Origin: Microtetraspora fusca
GTDB lineage: Bacteria; Actinomycetota; Actinomycetes; Streptosporangiales; Streptosporangiaceae
Reading direction: 5' to 3'
DNA length: 64,000 nucleotides
Assembly (NCBI RefSeq): GCF_001570365.1
Contig: NZ_BBYK01000057.1
Location: 74,776-138,775, forward strand
Shown in pieces: positions 60,908-64,000 of the stretch. Position numbers and translations under genes: made by a program. Within the stretch, counting starts at the first letter, position 1. Every line of letters starts with the position of its first letter. The notes beneath the pieces are model-generated. The model had not been told where the DNA came from and did not search any database. It was given only the letters and a program-made list of their open reading frames with translations.

Positions 60908-62120
60908 TCTCGTTCTTGCCGATCACCACGATCCCACCGCGGGTCACCGCGAACCGCTGCCGGTCGTAGTCGAGGTCGAAGCCGATCCGGGCGCCGTCCG
61001 GGACGACCACGTTCTTGTCGATGATCGCCCGCCGCACGACGGCGCCCCGGCCGATCTTGACCGAGCCCATCAGCACCGAGTCCTCGACCAGCGAGTGCGA
61101 GTGGAGCACGACGCCGGGGGAGAGGATCGAACGGACCGCCGTGCCGCCGGACACGATGACGCCGGGGGACACCAGCGAGTCGAGGGCGTGGCCGATCCGG
61201 TCGCCCTGGTTGTGCAGGAACTTCGCGGGCGGCAGCGGGTCGTGCCCCGTGTAGATGGGCCACCGGCTGTTGTACAGGTTGAACACCGGATGCGCCGAGA
61301 TGAGGTCCATGTGCGCCTCGTAGTAGGCGTCCAGGGTCCCCACGTCCCGCCAGTAGCCCCGGTCCCGCTCGGTCGAGCCGGGGACGACGTTGTCGGCGAA
61401 GTCGTACACCTCCGCGCCGCCCGACTTCACGAACATCGGGATGATGTCGCCGCCCAGGTCGTGGTGACTGGCGGGGTCGAGCGCGTCCTCGCGCAGCGCC
61501 TCGATGAGCGCCTGCGTCTTGAACACGTAGTTGCCCATGGACGCGTAGATCTGGTCCGGCGCGTCGGGCAGGCCCACGGCGTTCTTCGGCTTCTCGCGGA
61601 AGGCCGTCATGCGTCGCCCCGCCGGGTCGGTCTCGATGACGCCGAACTGGTCGGCGAGCGCCAGCGGCTGGCGGATCGCGGCGACCGTCACGTCCGCTCC
61701 CGAGTCGATGTGCTGCTCCACCATCTGCCGGGGGTCCATCCGGTAGATGTGGTCGGCGCCGAAGACGATGCAGTGGTCCGGCAGCTCGTCGTAGATCAGG
61801 TTGAGGTTCTGGAACAGCGCGTCGGCGGACCCGGCGAACCAGCGGGGCCCGAGCCGCTGCTGGGCCGGCACTGGTGTGACGTAGTTGCCGAGCATCGCCG
61901 ACAGCCGCCAGGTCCGCGAGATGTGCCGGTCGAGGCTGTGGTTCTTGTACTGCGTCAGCACCACGATCTGCAGGTAATGGGCGTTGGCGAGGTTCGACAG
62001 GACGAAGTCGACCAGCCGGTATATCCCGCCGAACGGTACGGCGGGCTTGGCACGGTCCGCCGTCAGCGGCATCAGCCGCTTGCCCTCACCGCCGGCGAGC
62101 ACGATCGCGAGGACCTTCAT
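60894..62120 (-). CDS. glgC: glucose-1-phosphate adenylyltransferase
   Basis: A 408-residue ADP-glucose pyrophosphorylase making ADP-glucose for glycogen and alpha-glucan synthesis. [18 protein letters not shown] is the nucleotide-binding start, [10 protein letters not shown] and REKPKN the catalytic region, and a left-handed beta-helix lies at the C terminus ([20 protein letters not shown]). It diverges from glgM, as in mycobacteria. Confidence 0.95.
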   Translation of the reverse strand: MKVLAIVLAGGEGKRLMPLTADRAKPAVPFGGIYRLVDFVLSNLANAHYLQIVVLTQYKNHSLDRHISRTWRLSAMLGNYVTPVPAQQRLGPRWFAGSADALFQNLNLIYDELPDHCIVFGADHIYRMDPRQMVEQHIDSGADVTVAAIRQPLALADQFGVIETDPAGRRMTAFREKPKNAVGLPDAPDQIYASMGNYVFKTQALIEALREDALDPASHHDLGGDIIPMFVKSGGAEVYDFADNVVPGSTERDRGYWRDVGTLDAYYEAHMDLISAHPVFNLYNSRWPIYTGHDPLPPAKFLHNQGDRIGHALDSLVSPGVIVSGGTAVRSILSPGVVLHSHSLVEDSVLMGSVKIGRGAVVRRAIIDKNVVVPDGARIGFDLDYDRQRFAVTRGGIVVIGKNEIIDR

Positions 62121-62299
62121 AGCCAGGACCCTAACCCGTCAAGGCTCGTACAAAACACCGCGATTCCCGACGAGAAACTTCAAACCACCGCGGAATCCGA
62201 TGCAGCCGGCCGTGTCGCGGGGCTCGGGGTGGCTCGCGCGGCGCGCCGGAGGAACCATCTGGGCCGCGGGCGGCAGGGCTTGATGTGGCGGACACGACC

Positions 62300-62305
62300 T
62301 AAGCT
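62300..62305 (+). promoter_or_regulatory. -10 box consistent with leaderless glgM start
   Basis: TAAGCT ends 6 nt before ATG 62312 with no ribosome binding site between, and TTGATG lies 14 nt further upstream. The 191-bp divergent region shows no other clear element. Confidence 0.4.
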
Positions 62306-62311
62306 CCTGCC

Positions 62312-63499
62312 ATGCGCGTCGATCTGCTCAGCCGCGAGTACCCGCCCGAGGTGTACGGCGGCGCGGGAGTCCACGTCGAATACCTGGCGCGCGAGCTGCG
62401 CCGGCTCGCCGACGTCCGGGTCCGGTGCTTCGGCGCCCACCGCGACGAGGAGGGCGTGGCGGCGTACCGGGTGCCGGGCGGGCTGGAGACCGCCAATCCG
62501 GCGCTTCAGGTGCTCGGCGTCGATCTGGAGATGGCCGCCGCGTGCGCGGGCGCGGATGTGGTGCACAGCCACACCTGGTACGCCAACTTTGCCGGGCAGG
62601 TCGCCAAGACGCTCTACGGCATGCCGCACGTCGTGACCACGCACAGCCTGGAGCCGCTCCGGCCGTGGAAGGCCGAGCAGCTCGGCGGCGGGTACGCGCT
62701 GTCGTCCTGGGCCGAGCGGAGCGCCCTGGCCTCGGCGGACGCCGTCATCGCGGTGTCCGAGGGCATGCGCCGCGACGTCCTCACCGCGTATCCCGAAATA
62801 TCGCCCGACCGGGTGCAGGTCATCCACAACGGCATCGACACCGCCGAGTACGCGCCGTCCCGGAGCGCCGAGGCGCTGGCCCGGCACGGCATCGACCCCG
62901 CCCGGCCGTACGTGGTCTTCGTCGGGCGGATCACCCGGCAGAAGGGGCTGGTCCACCTCCTGCGCGCGGCCCGCTCGTTCGACCCCGGCGCGCAGATCGT
63001 GCTCTGCGCCGGGGCGCCGGACACCGCCGAGATCGCCGACGAGGTCGCGTCCCTGGTCGCGGAGCTGGGCAGGACCAGGAAGGGTGTCGTATGGATCTCG
63101 GAGATGCTGCCGCGCCCCGAGGTGATCCAGATCCTCACGCACGCCGCCGTCTTCGTCTGTCCCTCGGTCTACGAGCCCATGGGCATCGTCAATCTTGAGG
63201 CGATGGCCTGCGAGACGGCCGTCGTCGCCACCGCGACCGGCGGGATCCCCGAGGTCGTGGACGACGGCGTCACCGGACTGCTCGTCCCCGTCGAGCAGGG
63301 CCCGGACGGCGAGCCGTACGATCCCGACGCGTTCGCGGCCGCGATCGCCGAGCGGGTCGGCCTCCTGCTCGCCGACCCGGACCGCGCCGCCGCCATGGGC
63401 GCGGCGGGCCGGAGCAGGGCGGTGGAGCGTTTCTCCTGGCGCAGCATCGCCGCGCGGACCCACCGCCTCTACACGGCGCTCGTGCAGGCCCGCACGTAA
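62312..63499 (+). CDS. glgM: GT4 glycosyltransferase, GlgM/GlgA-type alpha-glucan synthase
   Basis: A 395-residue GT-B glycosyltransferase of the actinobacterial glycogen synthase type. [59 protein letters not shown] and [21 protein letters not shown] are typical. The mycobacterial ortholog beside glgC makes maltose 1-phosphate from ADP-glucose and glucose 1-phosphate for the GlgE pathway; the same divergent pairing supports that here. A glycogen synthase role cannot be excluded. Confidence 0.88.
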   Translation: MRVDLLSREYPPEVYGGAGVHVEYLARELRRLADVRVRCFGAHRDEEGVAAYRVPGGLETANPALQVLGVDLEMAAACAGADVVHSHTWYANFAGQVAKTLYGMPHVVTTHSLEPLRPWKAEQLGGGYALSSWAERSALASADAVIAVSEGMRRDVLTAYPEISPDRVQVIHNGIDTAEYAPSRSAEALARHGIDPARPYVVFVGRITRQKGLVHLLRAARSFDPGAQIVLCAGAPDTAEIADEVASLVAELGRTRKGVVWISEMLPRPEVIQILTHAAVFVCPSVYEPMGIVNLEAMACETAVVATATGGIPEVVDDGVTGLLVPVEQGPDGEPYDPDAFAAAIAERVGLLLADPDRAAAMGAAGRSRAVERFSWRSIAARTHRLYTALVQART

Positions 63500-63557
63500 G
63501 CGGCCCCTGCCCCGCCCGCCCCCAGTGACAGCCGCCCTCCACTCCCAAGGAAGCACC

Positions 63558-64000
63558 ATGATCGCGATCGACCGGGTCCGGATGACCTTCACCGACCGGC
63601 ACGGCGGCGTCAGCGCCGAGCCGTACGGCACGTGCAACCTCGGCGGCGCGGTGGGTGACGATCCCGCCGCCGTCGCCGAGAACCGGGCCGTGACCGCGGC
63701 GCGCCTCGGCCTGGCCGAGGTCGTCTTCATGCGGCAGGTCCACAGCGCGGACGTCGCCTACGTCACCACGCCCTTCGGCGAGGACCCGCCCGCCCTGGAC
63801 GCGGTGTTCACCGACCGGCCGGGCCTCGGGATCGCGGTCCTGGTCGCCGACTGCGCACCCGTCCTGGTCGCCGACCCGGCGGCGGGCGTCGTCGGGGGCG
63901 CGCACTCGGGCCGTCCCGGGACCGAGGCGGGTGTGGTCGGCGCGCTCGTCGAGGCCATGGCGGCGCGCGGCGCCGCGCCGGAGAGGATGGTCGCGGCGAT
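63558..64000 (+). CDS. YfiH/PgeF-family protein (polyphenol oxidase-like), cut by window end
   Basis: The frame starts at ATG 63558 with AAGGAAG upstream and is open to the last base, giving about 147 residues of a protein usually near 240. MRQVHSADV, VADCAPVLVADP and VVGGAHSGRPGTEAG supply the His, Cys and His zinc ligands of the YfiH/LACC1 family, whose members act on purine nucleosides or edit peptidoglycan. The family member in most actinomycetes sits beside ftsZ; this one follows glgM and could be a second copy. Confidence 0.85.
   Translation, partial: MIAIDRVRMTFTDRHGGVSAEPYGTCNLGGAVGDDPAAVAENRAVTAARLGLAEVVFMRQVHSADVAYVTTPFGEDPPALDAVFTDRPGLGIAVLVADCAPVLVADPAAGVVGGAHSGRPGTEAGVVGALVEAMAARGAAPERMVAA

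Noticed and set aside
1-64000. Insertion sequences, prophage or integrase genes
   Set aside because: No transposase, integrase or phage structural protein was recognised, and no terminal inverted repeats with target duplications were seen.

Overview
The window is chromosomal DNA from a high-GC actinomycete. Very strong GC bias, frequent GTG starts, putative leaderless promoters, a LAL-type LuxR regulator, a SAM methyltransferase of the actinomycete DUF574 type, GlgC paired with a GlgM/GlgA-type synthase, and nrdAB under a cobalamin riboswitch together fit a Streptosporangiales-like or Streptomyces-like filamentous actinomycete. The genus cannot be fixed from the sequence alone.

Region 1 (1-18.9 kb) is a catabolic island built around a bacterial microcompartment (BMC). 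The plus-strand operon 10333-18862 encodes a class III aminotransferase-fold enzyme, a CoA-acylating aldehyde dehydrogenase with a C-terminal encapsulation-type helix, four shell proteins (BMC-T, BMC-P, BMC-H, BMC-T), a small linker-rich protein, an APH-fold kinase, a short-chain dehydrogenase and a GntR regulator. This is the gene set of the Rhodococcus/Mycobacterium microcompartment, assigned to aminoacetone / 1-amino-2-propanol breakdown through propionaldehyde to propionyl-CoA. Diverging from the same 195-bp intergenic region is a minus-strand operon: an APC permease, then a B12-dependent diol dehydratase with large and medium subunits fused, its small subunit and its reactivase. This suggests two aldehyde-producing routes feeding one shell. 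Upstream are a ribosylglycohydrolase (cut by the window), a ribokinase, a class III CoA-transferase and a CitE-like lyase.

Region 2 (18.9-33.0 kb) is a tetritol (erythritol/threitol) catabolic island. It holds EryC-like, EryA-like and EryB-like proteins, an EryH-like TIM fused to a LacD-type aldolase, a ribose-type ABC importer, a DeoR regulator, a DhaK-DhaL kinase of the erythrulose-kinase type, an RpiB-like isomerase and an SDR dehydrogenase.

Region 3 (33-49 kb) is mixed: an NHEJ polymerase-domain protein, a GMC oxidoreductase with an alpha/beta hydrolase, a LAL regulator, a SAM methyltransferase, a 17-bp tandem repeat beside an aldo/keto reductase remnant, TetR- and MarR-controlled pairs, and a signal peptidase II.

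Region 4 (49-64 kb) is mostly housekeeping: four tRNAs (Val, Gly, Cys, Gly), glmS, a formamidase / AmiS-type channel / FmdB operon, an orphan TctC lipoprotein, a cobalamin riboswitch with nrdAB, two membrane proteins, divergent glgC and glgM, and a YfiH/PgeF-family gene cut by the window end.

B12 links regions 1 and 4: the diol dehydratase uses adenosylcobalamin, while the riboswitch should shut off class I ribonucleotide reductase when B12 is plentiful.
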